Of a DNA stretch of 64,000 bases, positions 13,301 to 25,620 are shown piece after piece (position 1 is the stretch's first letter; each line of letters starts with the position of its first letter). Source of the stretch: Vanessa cardui. Lineage: Eukaryota; Arthropoda; Insecta; Lepidoptera; Nymphalidae. A model generated the notes under the pieces. The model was not told the DNA's origin, did not search any database, and saw nothing but the letters and a program-made list of their open reading frames with translations. The DNA is taken from contig NC_061134.1 of assembly GCF_905220365.1 (NCBI RefSeq), positions 12,849,001 through 12,913,000 of the forward strand. Direction: 5' to 3'. The position numbers were made by a program, and so were the translations under genes.

Positions 13301-14794
13301 TCTTTATCATTCTACCATTTTCCTTTATATTAGTAATTATATTATGACTTCTAAAAGCGAAATGACTGTCTTGCATCTTAGAACAAATATTAATTGTCGC
13401 GATGATGTTTGATTTCAAAAAATAATAAATATATAAACAATAAATCCTGTGTTTACACAAATATTTACGTAATATAGTATATTTTGCGTTATTGATTGAT
13501 CTGCTTTGAGAATGACAACCTTAACCAAAAACAGTAAAGAAAAATTACATTATAAAACACGCTATAACTAGGTCCGTATTTATTTTAACATATTTCTTAA
13601 ATGTTTCAACTTGTATAAAGTATTCATAGTAGTTATCAATTCACATAGTTCAGAGTGGGTACATGTAGATTTTACAACGATAAATCCAAGAGATGTTTTA
13701 CATTTGGGAGTAGTGACGTCACTTCCTGTACAACCTTATATTCCTCTTTGTACTTATATTATTCGTATTGTCATATCGTTTTATTCAAAGTAACTCCAAT
13801 CCATTTTATTAAGTCAAAAACAAAATACTTAATTTAAATTTAGAATGTTTTTTTTTTTTTTATCGAACGTTGATCATTATTATAATCTCCGTAGCGGTTC
13901 AATTAACATACGAGTAGCTAATGTACATAAGACTCTGAATAATATACATTTTCATATAAGACACGGGTGAAGATATAATGGTTATAGCACCTGCACATAA
14001 AACAGGAAGGCAGTAGCTAATGAAAGACGTAACAATGGGTTGACATTGAATTTTATAATCTACCGCCTCGCAGTGGCGATGTGCAAATTGCATTTTTCGC
14101 TTTATTATAAAATTGTTCGCGCTTTTATAATGATTTAGTAACAGCCTGCATATAGTCTCCTGATGCTATAGAATTATAGATCTTCAGAAGTGAATCATAA
14201 CTTTAAAATTGGAATGATAATGGTACAGGAAAGTGAACATTTCATATTGCATAGAAATAAATATACTAAATACCATATGAGTTATCTATTTAGTTAGATT
14301 ATAATCTATCTCACGAGATTATAAACTGTCGATAGAATGGTAATCTTAACATCTGCTTACCTTGTAACGCAATATTTTTCGGTAGGTTATCTACCGAAAT
14401 GAATTTCATCATCCAGTATTGACTGTGACATATAGGGAACGTAAGATAGTCAAGGAAAGGGAATAGTTATTTAGAATGTAGACAGATTTATAATGAAGAT
14501 TTGCCCCTAGTCAGTGGCCATCAGGTAGATTATAATGATAATATAAATTATAGCGCAGAAGTTTGAACGCAATGTCTAAATGAATCTATAATTCGAAATG
14601 TAATGGAACTCAAGTTTGTTACAATCAAAAAGAGTTCAGACGATTTACGTTTTTCCCGACGTTGTAGAACTGTTACTGAGAATTATTGTAATAAAAATAA
14701 TGTTCACTGTACTGATCAGTGATACCAGGGTCTCATCATTTCGTTTATAAGCTAGATACTAGACAAAATATTTGATACCACATGAATATGTGAA

Positions 14795-15108
14795 GTAAGG
14801 AGTCGAGATGGCCCAGTGGTTAGAACGCGTGCATCTTAACCGATGATTGCGGGTTCAAATCCAGGCAAGCACCGCTGATTCATGTGCTTAATTTGTCTTT
14901 ATAATTCATCTCGTGCTCAGCGGTGAAGGAAAACATCGTGAGGAAACCTGCATGTGAGAAATTCCATAGAAATGGCACATGTGTATTCCACCAACCCGCA
15001 TTGGAACAGCGTGGTGGAATATGTTCCAAACCCTCTCCTCAAAAGGGAGAGGAGGCCTTTAGCCCAGCAGTGGGAATTTACAGGCTGTTATTGTTGTATT
15101 GTTGTTGT
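14795..15108 (+). mobile_element. SINE-A copy with 12-bp target duplication
   Basis: Full-length with a TTG-repeat tail; flanked by TGAATATGTGAA at 14783-14794 and 15109-15120, which fixes both ends. Confidence 0.92.
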
Positions 15109-15404
15109 TGAATATGTGAAATATTTTGTCGTTTTAAGAACTCTTATAAAGAGCTCTTTGTTTTGCGGAAAACTGGATCTTAGGTTCAATGTCTGAAGAT
15201 TCCGATGATTTAAGTTGTGTATTTGTTGTTTCAGTTGAAGATCTAAGTGCTCACGGACCGACGGCCAGTCAATCTATTATAAGAAAATTACATAAACAAA
15301 AATATCAATACTAATGTTGACGACAGACTACTTGTCTTTAAATATATCTTACGGTTTTAAATCCTTATTTTTCACGTATGAAAAATTAGTCACTGAATTC
15401 GTTA

Positions 15405-16164
15405 CTTATAAAATGACCGTTAACTAATGAACTTATTTATGTCTTAACATATATAACTTCCTCGATACGACGCTAAAAATATTTTATGTTACTTTGAAAG
15501 ATCATCTATGAAAATATGATGAGTATAAATAAAATAAGTATTTAGAAATATCTAAGAAAATATTCACTCATACTGTATATTGTTTGAAAATTTTGTTTTA
15601 TTTAAATAAATCTTATTTCAAACTTCACAAATTAATATTTAAAGAAATTTCTTGAACTCTGAACTCTAACTAAACTTTTCGAAAATCGTGCCTAAGGTTT
15701 TCAATAAGCATATAGATGCTTCTGCATCACTTGATATCATTTTCAAATTTAATTCATTCTTGAAATAATATTTTACTTTAAATGTTTATGTATATAAAAA
15801 TATCGTTTATTTATAAACTTGTATATAACATTTTCATATGTGTATATAAAGGTTTTCTATATCAAACATTTAAAAATAATTCTTTGAAATGTTTCGACAA
15901 AATATTAAATAAAAAAAAGTAAACTTTCTTAAAGTAGTATTAAAGTTCTTTTTTAATTGTCGTAAACCGTATCACGCATATGGTCACGAATGGTTAGAAT
16001 TCGGCCATTTTTACTGACTACATTTATTATGTTCTCACCTTTCACACATTGCCTTCAAATTATGTAGGTTTCCTACCTGAATGACATAAATAATTTTATA
16101 TCATTATTATAAATAATAATGTTAAGACATAAATAAGTTCATTAGTTAACGGTCATTTTATAAG
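15405..16164. mobile_element. MITE with perfect 46-bp terminal inverted repeats (760 bp)
   Basis: Arms 15403-15450 and 16119-16166 are perfect inverted copies (48 bp counting the TA flanks), starting CTTATAAAATGACCGTTAAC. TA at both ends suggests a TA target duplication. No ORF of note inside. Perfect arms indicate a recent insertion. Confidence 0.8.
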
Positions 16165-17129
16165 TATCTATTTGAGATACTAATAAAATACAGGATATAT
16201 TTATTTTTATTTTGACATATAAATAGGATTATTTTAGAGATATTTAAAATTGTAAAGAATGAAAACGTTCGAATCACTTTTTATTCAAACAAATAAAGTA
16301 CTTCTAAAATTAATATGAATGAATCATATCACGAGTGAATGATTATAATCTGTCTAAGATTATAAATCTGTTAAAACTGATAACACAGCACATATCAAGA
16401 TTTTCCTCTTGTTATTTATGTTTCGTTATCTTTATTTACTGATGTATATTGTGTGTGGACAGTATTTTTGTACGTTACTTTTTCATAAATAAAATAACAA
16501 TTTTGATCTTGACATTATATAAAACCTTTTTTCGTATTTATTAAAATGGTATTCATTTTTTAAAAAGATTTATGAACGTTCGAAAAAAAATACGTTTATA
16601 ATTTAAACAAAATGTTATTACATGTTAACTGTCATAGTCGACTGTTTATAGTATTCCCATCATATATTTACACGTTATATTGTTACAGAAGTCAGACATT
16701 TCCACAGCGTAACCTTTTCATACAGCTAAAGAGGTTACTGTAAAGAGATAAGCAGTTGATTTGATTAAAAGAGCCTCAGTCAGAGAGGGACGGAAAGATA
16801 TCCACTTTTCTGTTTCCATGTTAACAAAATATCACTGACTGTTTTTATGTGAATTTTATGATATCGAATAATCAATTGACAAACAATTCGAATTTCGAAC
16901 GTGGAAATGATGACAGATAAAACAAGCCCAACACACGTGGACCAAAAAGTATTCTTATTTTAACGAATATCGATATTATTTCTAACGTTTCTTGTGATTT
17001 CATTTAGAAAAAATAATTATAAGGTATAAAAATACGAGGGTTTATTACACGAATGTGGAAAGCAAGTCGACATATTGAAATTTCGAACACATTTCGTTTT
17101 ATGTACATACCAGTTGTGATCGCGTGGCT

Positions 17130-18055
17130 GTCAGTGGCGTTGTCCGTTGTCCGCCATTACTTTTTAGAGCACGTGATGAGGAATTGATGTAAACAAATCG
17201 CATTAGTGATTATTGGTACGTATGGGGTTGGATCGCGGGGTGGAGGCGCGCGTGCAGGGCGCGGCGCGAGACGCGACTGCCAGATGTAGGGACGCCCGCC
17301 CATGACAGCCTTTATCGATTTCAGTACCGAATTTTATAACGATGTTGATGTTGATTTATTTTAATCGAGTTCTCATTTAATTGTTTCGAAAATGTCTTGT
17401 TATAGGCTCCAATTAATCATCAAAATTGTAAATATAAAACTTGGACAGTTTTATATAATCAACGCATGTAATAATTTACAAAGTTTTTTAGAAAGTTTTA
17501 CTATTAATTTTTATTAACCAAAATATGTTATATTTTTTGTGATTTTACACTTTTCACACTTAAGTTTCAAATATCAGAAAGTGATTTAAACAGCATATAA
17601 ATGCGAGATTATTACAGTACTTCTCTGGTCTCAAGGTTTTACTTGTATATTATTAAATTTCTTATGTATACATAGTTGAACCACCGCAAACATAAGATTT
17701 AAGTATTTTGTTTTAAATAAATATAAATACAAAGATAAAATTCACCGAAGATCACATTCCTTGTTTTATCTAATCAAAATAACACAAAGTAAGCAATACA
17801 AGCTACTATCGACATTCACAATCGAATACACAAAACTCGATTCCGAATCGATTCAATATAATTCGTAGCATGTCATCACTACTGGGCCGCCTGTGTTAAC
17901 GCATGCGCCGGTCGATTCCACACTCGGTCACTGGGCCGGTGAGACTTTAAAAACAAACAGGCTTTGTCCCTTAGACGGCGAGGCGCCGGTGTGCAATCGG
18001 TTAAAAGAGTAATGAGTTTCACACCTGTAGAGCCAGGCTACCTACATGGTAAGAC
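17130..18055. promoter_or_regulatory. candidate promoter / first-exon region in CpG-rich DNA
   Basis: Two GC- and CpG-rich blocks (about 17130-17310 and 17880-18050) stand out from tens of kilobases of AT-rich sequence. They contain a CCGCCATTAC (YY1/Pho-like) site near 17150, an E-box CACGTG near 17172, and an NRF-1/Ewg-like GCATGCGCC near 17901. Possible splice donors are ACATG|GTAAGA near 18048 (+) and ACTG|GTATGT near 17107 (-). No long conserved ORF is present, so if transcribed this is mainly 5' UTR. Which gene it serves is unknown. Confidence 0.4.
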
Positions 18056-18423
18056 CCTGTGTCAACATGATCAGAAATGAAAACGAGAGTTGGTATTTTC
18101 ACACCTGTGGATCTACTCTAGAGAAAATTGCCTCTTAATATTTGATGTCGGCTCCAAACAGTTGTTCGGAAAATTATTTAAACATATCTCCATAAGCTGT
18201 TATTAAGTATTTATTAATAATAAATTTAATACGCAATTGAGCAGAAGTTTTGATGAAACATTGAAACTAAAGACAAGTATTTAACAGACGAATTAAATTT
18301 AACGATCATTGTTCAGCTTTGTAAGAAAACTAACAATAACCAAAATTTACTTTATTTCAAAATAATCCGATATGATGAATATACAAAACTATATGACAAA
18401 GTACCTAAAATTTTGTGTAGCAT

Positions 18424-18650
18424 GTTATGCGCAGGAATGTGGAGGAATGAGGACCATATTGTGTAGAAGGTTTTAAGCGTGGATGTGGATAGATATAGAG
18501 GTAGGGAAGGAAAGTAACGATGGATGGATTGTGTGAAACACGATATGATTAGAAATAATGTTATAAACTTGAGAGATGAGGTCAGAAAGAGAAGACATGC
18601 TGTGACGACAACAAATAAATTTGGGATAAGGACAGGAGGATGATGACCTA
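18424..18650 (+). mobile_element. RTE-type LINE, decayed 3' end
   Basis: Second copy of the same tail (CGATGGATGGATTGTGTG, AGAAGACATGCTGTG, AGGACAGGAGGATGATGA), with substitutions and frameshifts. Confidence 0.7.
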
Positions 18651-18746
18651 AAATGTTAGTACTGATACCACTTAATATACTCCGCTATATATGTCGCCTA
18701 TGATCATACATCAAAATAATAATAATCACTTGATAAGTATCGAAAG

Positions 18747-18983
18747 CAGTAGCTATCGTAGGGCCATGTGGTGCAGTGCACTAGGGCCTCGGAGTTCAGG
18801 GGGGCCTATAAACTAAACATTAAGCTTCTGACGCTAGAAAATCACGACCCTGACAAGATTTCTTATTTTGTATCTATAATTTTAAAGGATAATTATTAGT
18901 TAAAGAGAAATGTGAAAAGAGGGGGTGAGGGCCCGATTCTTTTTCTATGCACTGGTGCCTATCCTCAATTACCTACGCCACTG
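18747..18983. mobile_element. decayed hAT-like MITE (237 bp)
   Basis: Ends CAGTAGCTATCGTAGG / CCTACGCCACTG, with imperfect 8-bp flanks ATCGAAAG and ATCCAGAG (6 of 8 equal). Confidence 0.5.
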
Positions 18984-19483
18984 ATCCAGAGACTATGCAG
19001 ATGTTATTAGTAAGAAAGGCGAGACAAATGAGTTGCATAATTATAATTACTACGCCCCTAATTAGTTTAAACGAGAGTCTAGTTTGAATTATTAGGTGGT
19101 AAGTAGAGTAAGTAAATATTTCACCAAAACACAGACTGTGCGAACAGCTAATATATAAACGATGAACAAGTTATGTGTGTATTTATATATACCTAATTTG
19201 TACTATTATCTCGTCCAAAGAATGTCTTCAACAAGTTACAAAGTTATTTATACCATTCAGTATTACCTAATGTAGTTATCAACCGATCGTAAGGAGACAG
19301 CAGATTTGTTGGAAGGAAGGTATTTCTATTCGAGAAAAAGAAGCTCAGTTAAGATGCGCACCGATTATATTCTATATATGTATTATACTATAATTAAGTG
19401 CGAATATTTGAACAATAAGTGAAAGAGTCTTCAGTTGCGAGATTTTTCCAAATCCAAGATAGACGGAGTTGTTTTGAATAATA

Positions 19484-19757
19484 CAACAACAACAACAACA
19501 GCCTGTAAATTCCCACTGCTGGGCTAAAGGCCTACTCTCCCTTTGATGAGAAGGTTTGAAACATATTCCACCACACTGTTCCAATGCGGATTGGTAGAAT
19601 ACACATGTGGCAGAATTTCTATGCATCTAATATATACAGCACAAGATGAATTATAAAGACAAATTAAGCACATGAATCAGCGGTGCTTGCCTGGGTTTGA
19701 ACCCGCAATCATCGGTTAAGATGCACGCGTTCTAACCACTGGGCCATCTCGACTCTC
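19484..19757 (-). mobile_element. SINE-A copy, internally deleted, with 13-bp target duplication
   Basis: Flanks GTTTTGAATAATA at 19471-19483 and 19758-19770. About 40 bp of the middle (the CATCGTGAGG region) is missing. Confidence 0.9.
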
Positions 19758-19770
19758 GTTTTGAATAATA

Positions 19771-19950
19771 AATGACGTTCAAATCAAATCAAAATATACA
19801 TTTACGATGATATGAAATATGCACTTTTGAATAGTTATTTAACAACTATATTAAAGTAGATTCCACCAAGAAGCAACGACAAGGTACTATGTAGTTACTC
19901 TTTTTCAACATTTAGAAATACAGTCGTGTTAATTACAATTATCTGCCTTC
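19771..19950 (-). mobile_element. family D retroelement tail
   Basis: Minus-strand copy of the family at 20706-20973 (AATCAAATCAAAATATAC end, GTAGTTACTC core). Diverged. It abuts the target duplication of the SINE-A at 19484-19757. Confidence 0.65.
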
Positions 19951-20341
19951 GTAACCCGAATAACATAATAATAATATATAATAACACAATACTTAGTGTA
20001 GGTTAATGGTCGCTGATGTGGCCATTAACTACGGCTGTATAAAGGTTATATAGGAAAAAGAATGAAAAACGTAAATAAAATTAAGAAAGTTATTATCAAC
20101 AGACTCAAAATCGAACTGATAACTATAGGTACTAAGTAAACTATTTCACATTAAATGACCTTAAAAAAAAGTTTAATACCTTCTCTCCATGACGAGTCAC
20201 TTGCAGTTTACAATGAAATGAAATAAAAACAAAACAAGTCAAGGGTTTCGCAATTCCTAAATTTTTAGAAAAAAATATAAAATCTTTTGTATAAACGCGA
20301 ATGTCCAGGTAACACACGTTATAAGATCTTGTCAATTTTTA

Positions 20342-20625
20342 TTGGTGGTAGATCTCTACGCTAACACGTCTGGGTACCTACTCATACCCTGAGTACCACC
20401 AACTCATCACATATTCTACCATACAGCAGTAACCAGAATTGTTATATTCCGGTTTGAAGGGTGATTGAGCCGTGTATCTACGTAAACAAGGGACATAACA
20501 TCTTAGTTATAAAGAATGATTAATATTTCTTAAAGTACTATTGTCTATTGTGGTATAGTGGGTGGTGATAGCCACTTACCATCAAGTCGGCCTTTTGCTC
20601 GTGCGTCTACCACTATCATTAAAAA
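20342..20625 (-). mobile_element. diverged SINE-B copy
   Basis: TTGGTGGTAGATCTCTAC start and TTACCATCAAGTCGGCC near the 3' end; many substitutions. Confidence 0.7.
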
Positions 20626-20661
20626 TGTAAATATTTACAAAAATATTTATTTTGTGTCATT

Positions 20662-20681
20662 ATATATATATATATATATAT
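20662..20681. repeat. (TA)n microsatellite
   Basis: About 10 TA units. Confidence 0.9.
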
Positions 20682-20705
20682 TTTTATAAGTAAATATAAA
20701 TTTTA

Positions 20706-20973
20706 TGAATGATTAGATGATGAAAAAGCGTGGAGTTAATACCTGTTGACTTCCAAGCAGGATATATTAATTTAAATAATGGTATTTAATTAACATGACT
20801 TTGTATTTTTTAAATGTTAAAAAAGAGTAACTACTGAGTTTCTTGCCGGTTCTTCTCGGTAGAATCTGGATGGTGGAACCGGTGGTAGCTTCACTTAATT
20901 GTAAAATAACGATTAAAAAGTGCTTGTAAAAGCCTACTTGAATAAAGTTTATTTTGATTTGATTTGATTCAAA
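20706..20973 (+). mobile_element. family D retroelement tail with TTTGA repeat
   Basis: GCGTGGAGTTAATACCTG, TTCTTGCCGGTTCTTCTCGG, GCTTGTAAAAGCCTACTTGA, ending in a TTTGATTTGATTTGATT tail. Such short-repeat tails are typical of CR1/L2-like LINEs and their SINEs. Confidence 0.75.
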
Positions 20974-21544
20974 TGAATCAACTTCTATATAAATAGCACT
21001 TGTTATACATAAATATAGATACTTCGGCTTATCGCTGTAAAGTAGCTGAGCTGATTTGACAACGTTGTAACTCGTGTCGCCTCAACTTCGGGCGTCGTTG
21101 AAATGAAAATCGCGGAACTTTGTCGCACCAACTGTAGTGTTTGCGAAAATTTCCCAACAAAAGTTTTATTCGCAAAGCCGGTTAGGTCTGGATTTTTGTA
21201 TTCACTCCTATTTAGTTTCAGTTCCTGATTTTAGTTTTCATCGTCTACAAGTTAGCTTTTATGTACCAGACGAGAGGTTAATTTTTTTGCAATATAATAA
21301 TCAATTTTGATACTTAGTTGGGTATATAATTTACTAAATAGAAACTTTTAGTCCAAGCTGAGTAACCAGAATCAGGTAGGGTATTAAAAGCTGCAATTGT
21401 AGAACAAGACCGGTGACATAATCAAATTAGATATAAATATATAATATGTACATATACATATAGAGTATATACCTCAAGACATACAAAGTAAAGCAAAGTA
21501 ACAACCCGGAAATATTTATTTTGTGAGAAATTAGGAGGTTTTTA

Positions 21545-21745
21545 ACGAGTTCCGACATGCTGCTTCAATGAGAGATACATGTGTGGCAGAAATTCATTGA
21601 AATTAGCAACATGCAGTTTTCCTCACGATGTTTTCCATCTTCGCCGATCACGATTTGGATTATAAACATTAATTAAGCACGTGAATTTCATTGATGCTTG
21701 TCTAGGTTCGAACCTGCTATTAAGATTTCGCATTCTAACCATTTC
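21545..21745 (-). mobile_element. diverged SINE-A copy
   Basis: Keeps CCTCACGATGTTTTCC and a B box on minus (AGGTTCGAACCT), but much of the tail is gone. Confidence 0.6.
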
Positions 21746-22061
21746 GGAAAGGATATAGATAGACTGTAATTACGATAAAAGATACTAGAATAGATAAAAG
21801 ATAAGATTATATTATAATTTAAACTATATATTGCAACTACATGACTAAATTTGCCATTTAACTAAATGACTAAGGTAGGCTACATTTAAAATCACCTTAA
21901 GGTAAGACCGAAAAGACCTCATACAGTTAGAGAGTTCACCGAATTTATACTAAACAAATAAATAAAATGATGAATGAATAAAGTGACAAATGACCCTATT
22001 TTATAACCATAATACGAATGGCTAATGTCATCCCAACCGCTGGGTTAACGTTTTTTTTTTT

Positions 22062-22244
22062 AATATAAATATCAGGCAAGACATACATAACTCGGATCCC
22101 AAGCACTTGTGTCATGGAATAACCCAGACCCAAGACAACATAGAAAACTAATGATAATCTACATCGACTCGGCCGGGAATCGAACCTGGAACCTCAGAGT
22201 GACCATGAAAAACTTTGCACACAACACTCGACCACGGAGGTCAT
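22062..22244 (-). mobile_element. SINE-C copy (tRNA-like head)
   Basis: On minus: GACCTCCGTGGTCGAGTG head (A box TGGTCGAGTG), slightly decayed B box GGTTCGATTCCC, then GTAGATTATCATTAGTTTTC and a T-rich end. Confidence 0.8.
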
Positions 22245-22487
22245 CATATTAATTGACTAGCCGTTTCACTAAATGTCTAATTTAAAAAATTGACTGCGAC
22301 ACATTATACATATCTAATAAAAATCTGCACCAGTCACTATTGGGTGAGGGAAGCGATTTTTAACAATCTCCACTTAGACAAACCTGAAGATCAAATAATC
22401 TGATATTTTACTCCACCTAAGTACCAGCCACGAGCTACTTGAACAAACAATTAAACTAAAATCAATGCTATAGAGGAAGGTATAGTA

Positions 22488-22775
22488 CGACACAACTTAG
22501 ATGTAGCATCGGCAAAATACCTGAAACCAATTACTGCCGATTCACACAACCAATAGAAATAGCTCCCTATCGCGCCATTCCACGCTATTCGTCGCTATAG
22601 ATTATCGCGTCCGTTCAACCCGAGAAAACAAGCGTGTCAAATTGACGAATATATGTGGTCATATGATATTACAAGTTATTACGTTTGTGTAGAGATCATA
22701 TTCACATAAGAAATAAATATTGATAATTTGGGATAATAATTCGAAATTTGCCGATGCTACATCTAAGTTGTGTCG
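22488..22775. mobile_element. MITE with perfect 29-bp inverted repeats (288 bp)
   Basis: Begins CGACACAACTTAGATGTAGC and ends with its reverse complement (29 bp perfect), flanked by TA on each side (22486-22487, 22776-22777). Mariner-type by target choice; non-coding. Confidence 0.82.
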
Positions 22776-22939
22776 TAATATAAGTGAATCGCAGACGTAA
22801 AGACAGACTCCAAATAAGTCTATACCTAAAACTTAACAGGTGTTCGATCATCGATTTCATTGAACGATTGATTAGTGATGAGCGATTAAAATATCGATAA
22901 ATATTTATTTATTTTATTTTTATAGTATAATAAAATATT

Positions 22940-23140
22940 GTGAAGAAGGCCTTGAGCATGGATGTGGATGGATATAGAGGTAGAGGACGACCAAGGAAAC
23001 GATGGATGGATTGTGTGAAAGACGATATGGTTCGAAAGAATGTTATTTGTGAGATGACGTCTGACAGAGAAGTATGGAAGGAGAAGACATGCTGCGCCGA
23101 CCCCAAATAAAATTGGGAAAAGGGCAGGAGGATGATGATG
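22940..23140 (+). mobile_element. RTE-type LINE, 3' end with intact C-terminal frame
   Basis: An open 57-codon frame (22940-23110) reads YRGRGRPRKRWMDCVKDDM and ends KTCCADPK before TAA, the C-terminus typical of lepidopteran RTE-like reverse transcriptases. It is followed by GGGCAGGAGGATGATGATGA, the ATG-repeat tail of that group. 5'-truncated. Confidence 0.78.
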
Positions 23141-23814
23141 AGTATAAATTAAATTTTAATTAGTAAGTTCTTTACCTATGCTGAAATTAGAGGTCGAATT
23201 TACTAGTACAATATTTGAAGGCTAATTCAAATACAACGTTTCAAAATGTAACGTGTCAGAAAAAGGAAAACATGGAGTTTGTTAATGTTTCTTCAAATCG
23301 AGGTATTTTGCATTTCAACCTTTATTATGAAAACAGCTATAATAGGTTGTTTGGATTCATATGCGTTTGTAAACAATAAATATAATATTTGATACAACAA
23401 CACAATAGAATATAGAATGTGGAATTAAGGGTCGTTATTCCTGTTATTGTGTCGGTCAGTGACCCACGAACGTATAGCTGTATGTATTTAAGTAGTTCGC
23501 TTAGTTTGTCTGGATATTGGATTTAGAGAGCGTAGTATTACTTTTGACGATACGCATTTTGAGAAGGAATCCTTTGATATTGGATATATCGAATCTCTCT
23601 TCCTTGTTTCCTCATTACTGAGAGTCGCGAGCACCATGCGTGTGACTCTTCTAAACACTTCGCACAAATTTAGATACATAGGTATATAATTATTGGATTA
23701 AAATAAATTAAAAAGACAATTAATTACCTTTACTATATGTATATTCTTTATACTAATGAATACAATCGTAAGAGTCAACACTCTTGTTCTTTCTTCTGTG
23801 ATCCAATGATCAGA

Positions 23815-23892
23815 GTGGCGTGCTATTGTAGAGGCTTATATCCAGCTGTGGACAAAAAAGGCTATTGATGGTGATTATGATGATGATGAATT
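23815..23892 (+). mobile_element. LINE 3' tail with GAT repeat
   Basis: GTAGAGGCTTATATCCAGCTGTGGAC followed by GGCTATTGATGGTGATTATG and a GATGATGATGA tail: the short 3' end of a lepidopteran LINE, similar to the 3' tail of SINE-A in this window. Confidence 0.55.
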
Positions 23893-24420
23893 TAAATAAA
23901 TAAGATCTTCTTGTACATAGAATGAAAGGTTAACCCAATAAAGCATTTTTAAAATTAAAACAATCACCTTCAACGATTTTATTCGAGATCTTTCTGGAAA
24001 ACAGATAATATTAAATAATTTCCCTTACACAATGAGCACAAGGACTTCTATAGATATGTTAATATGAAAATCTGTTACATTGTGCCCGATAGCTCGTTAA
24101 TTGATTCCTTATGTAAGTCACTATCGATATATTCGTTGTCTTGGCGCGCGCCCAACACTACTACCGATTGTTAATACAAATTTCCGTTGTTTCTGAACGT
24201 CTTTTATGACGGTCACCTGACCAATCACCGTTTTTATTTTAAAATTTAATATTTTTTTTAATCAAAACTAAAGTGTATTGATTACTTGAAATGCTCATGA
24301 TTTTCCTTAAGGAAACCGGATATCTTTCTAAAAATAAATCCTACTTATCATAGGTAAAAAAATATGTTCCTAGCAATTAAAAATCCAATGATGAAAAGCA
24401 TATTATTCGATACAAGATTT

Positions 24421-24672
24421 TATAGATGATAAAAAAAGCGTGGAGTTAATACCTGTTGACTTCCAAGCAGGATATATTAATCTAAATTATTGTATTAACT
24501 AACATGACTTTGTATTTTTAAATGTTAAAAAATAGTAACTACTGAGTTTCTTGCCGGTTCTTCCCGGTAGAATCTACTTTCCGAACCTGTTGTAGCTTCT
24601 TAATTGTAAAATGACGATTCAAAAATGCTTGTAAAAGCCCACTTGAATAAAGTTTATTTTGATTTTTGATTT
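24421..24672 (+). mobile_element. family D retroelement tail
   Basis: Close relative of the 20706-20973 copy, same orientation, with a short TTTTGA tail. Confidence 0.75.
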
Positions 24673-24977
24673 TAGCCGTTACAAGATTTCAAATATAGAA
24701 TATGTAAATTAATAAAAACAACGTATTAACAATATACAGCGAGCAAGCTCAATAAATGTGAAGTATGTCAGTGGAAACAGACGTCAAGACGATCTCGTCA
24801 GCCTCTGCCCCGGCCGAAGATTAAACCCGATGCCATTATTGTGGCTTGCAACATGATGGAATGCCGGCTTGCATATTTTTAGGGTCCCTCAAATTATGGA
24901 CGCTGGCTTTTGTTGAACAAAAAAAAACTTTATACTTGGAAAAAAATGTTGATAATTTTTGTTAAGTAAGAAATTAT

Positions 24978-25114
24978 GGTCCCGTGATGCCCCCGTAGAG
25001 ACGGAGTGGGTCCCGCTGTTTTTTTAGTGGGTATTCCGGTGTCTTCAGCGCCGGCGAGCCCCACAATACCATATGTGGAGGAAACGCGGAACGCGTTTTT
25101 CCAATGAAAATAAA
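24978..25114 (+). mobile_element. 137-bp 5'-truncated non-LTR retrotransposon tail with 14-bp target duplication
   Basis: Bounded by identical AAGTAAGAAATTAT at 24964-24977 and 25115-25128. The GC-rich insert (GGTATTCCGGTG, GCGCCGGCGAGCCCCAC) ends in an A-rich tail (AATGAAAATAAA). Source LINE family not recognised. Confidence 0.8.
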
Positions 25115-25620
25115 AAGTAAGAAATTATTAATTAAATATAATAAACAAATTATTTATTAATTATGAAGTTATTAATTAAATATACATTGATATTTGTATC
25201 GTATTGTTTTCTACTGCTGCCAAAGCCGTGACAGCCGCTGCTGTTAAAATGGCGGCTAAAATAATAAAAAAGTATGAAACTCCGAATCGCTGACATACAA
25301 AACAAAACACATCGTGAAAGAATACATTTTTTCAAAAATAAGTAATTGTTTTAAATATGTACCTAACTTCATTTTAACGCTTTGAATATAGAATTAACTC
25401 CATTAATAAAATAACTAAAAAAATGTTTAGAATAAAAAAAAACACGCTACTGAAGTACTTTCACAAATAAATACTATTTAATATATTAGTAGTTATTGTT
25501 AGGAATATAATATTTGTAAAACTTAGTAAAATTGTGAAAGTCTCAATCTATGATAAGTATCCAAAATATTTGAATACGCTGGATCACTATGTTAGAGTAG
25601 GGTCAATACGAGAGGATATG

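Noticed and set aside
14800..14880. tRNA gene on the plus strand
   Set aside because: It is the head of SINE-A, found many times with the same body and tail, and flanked by a target duplication.
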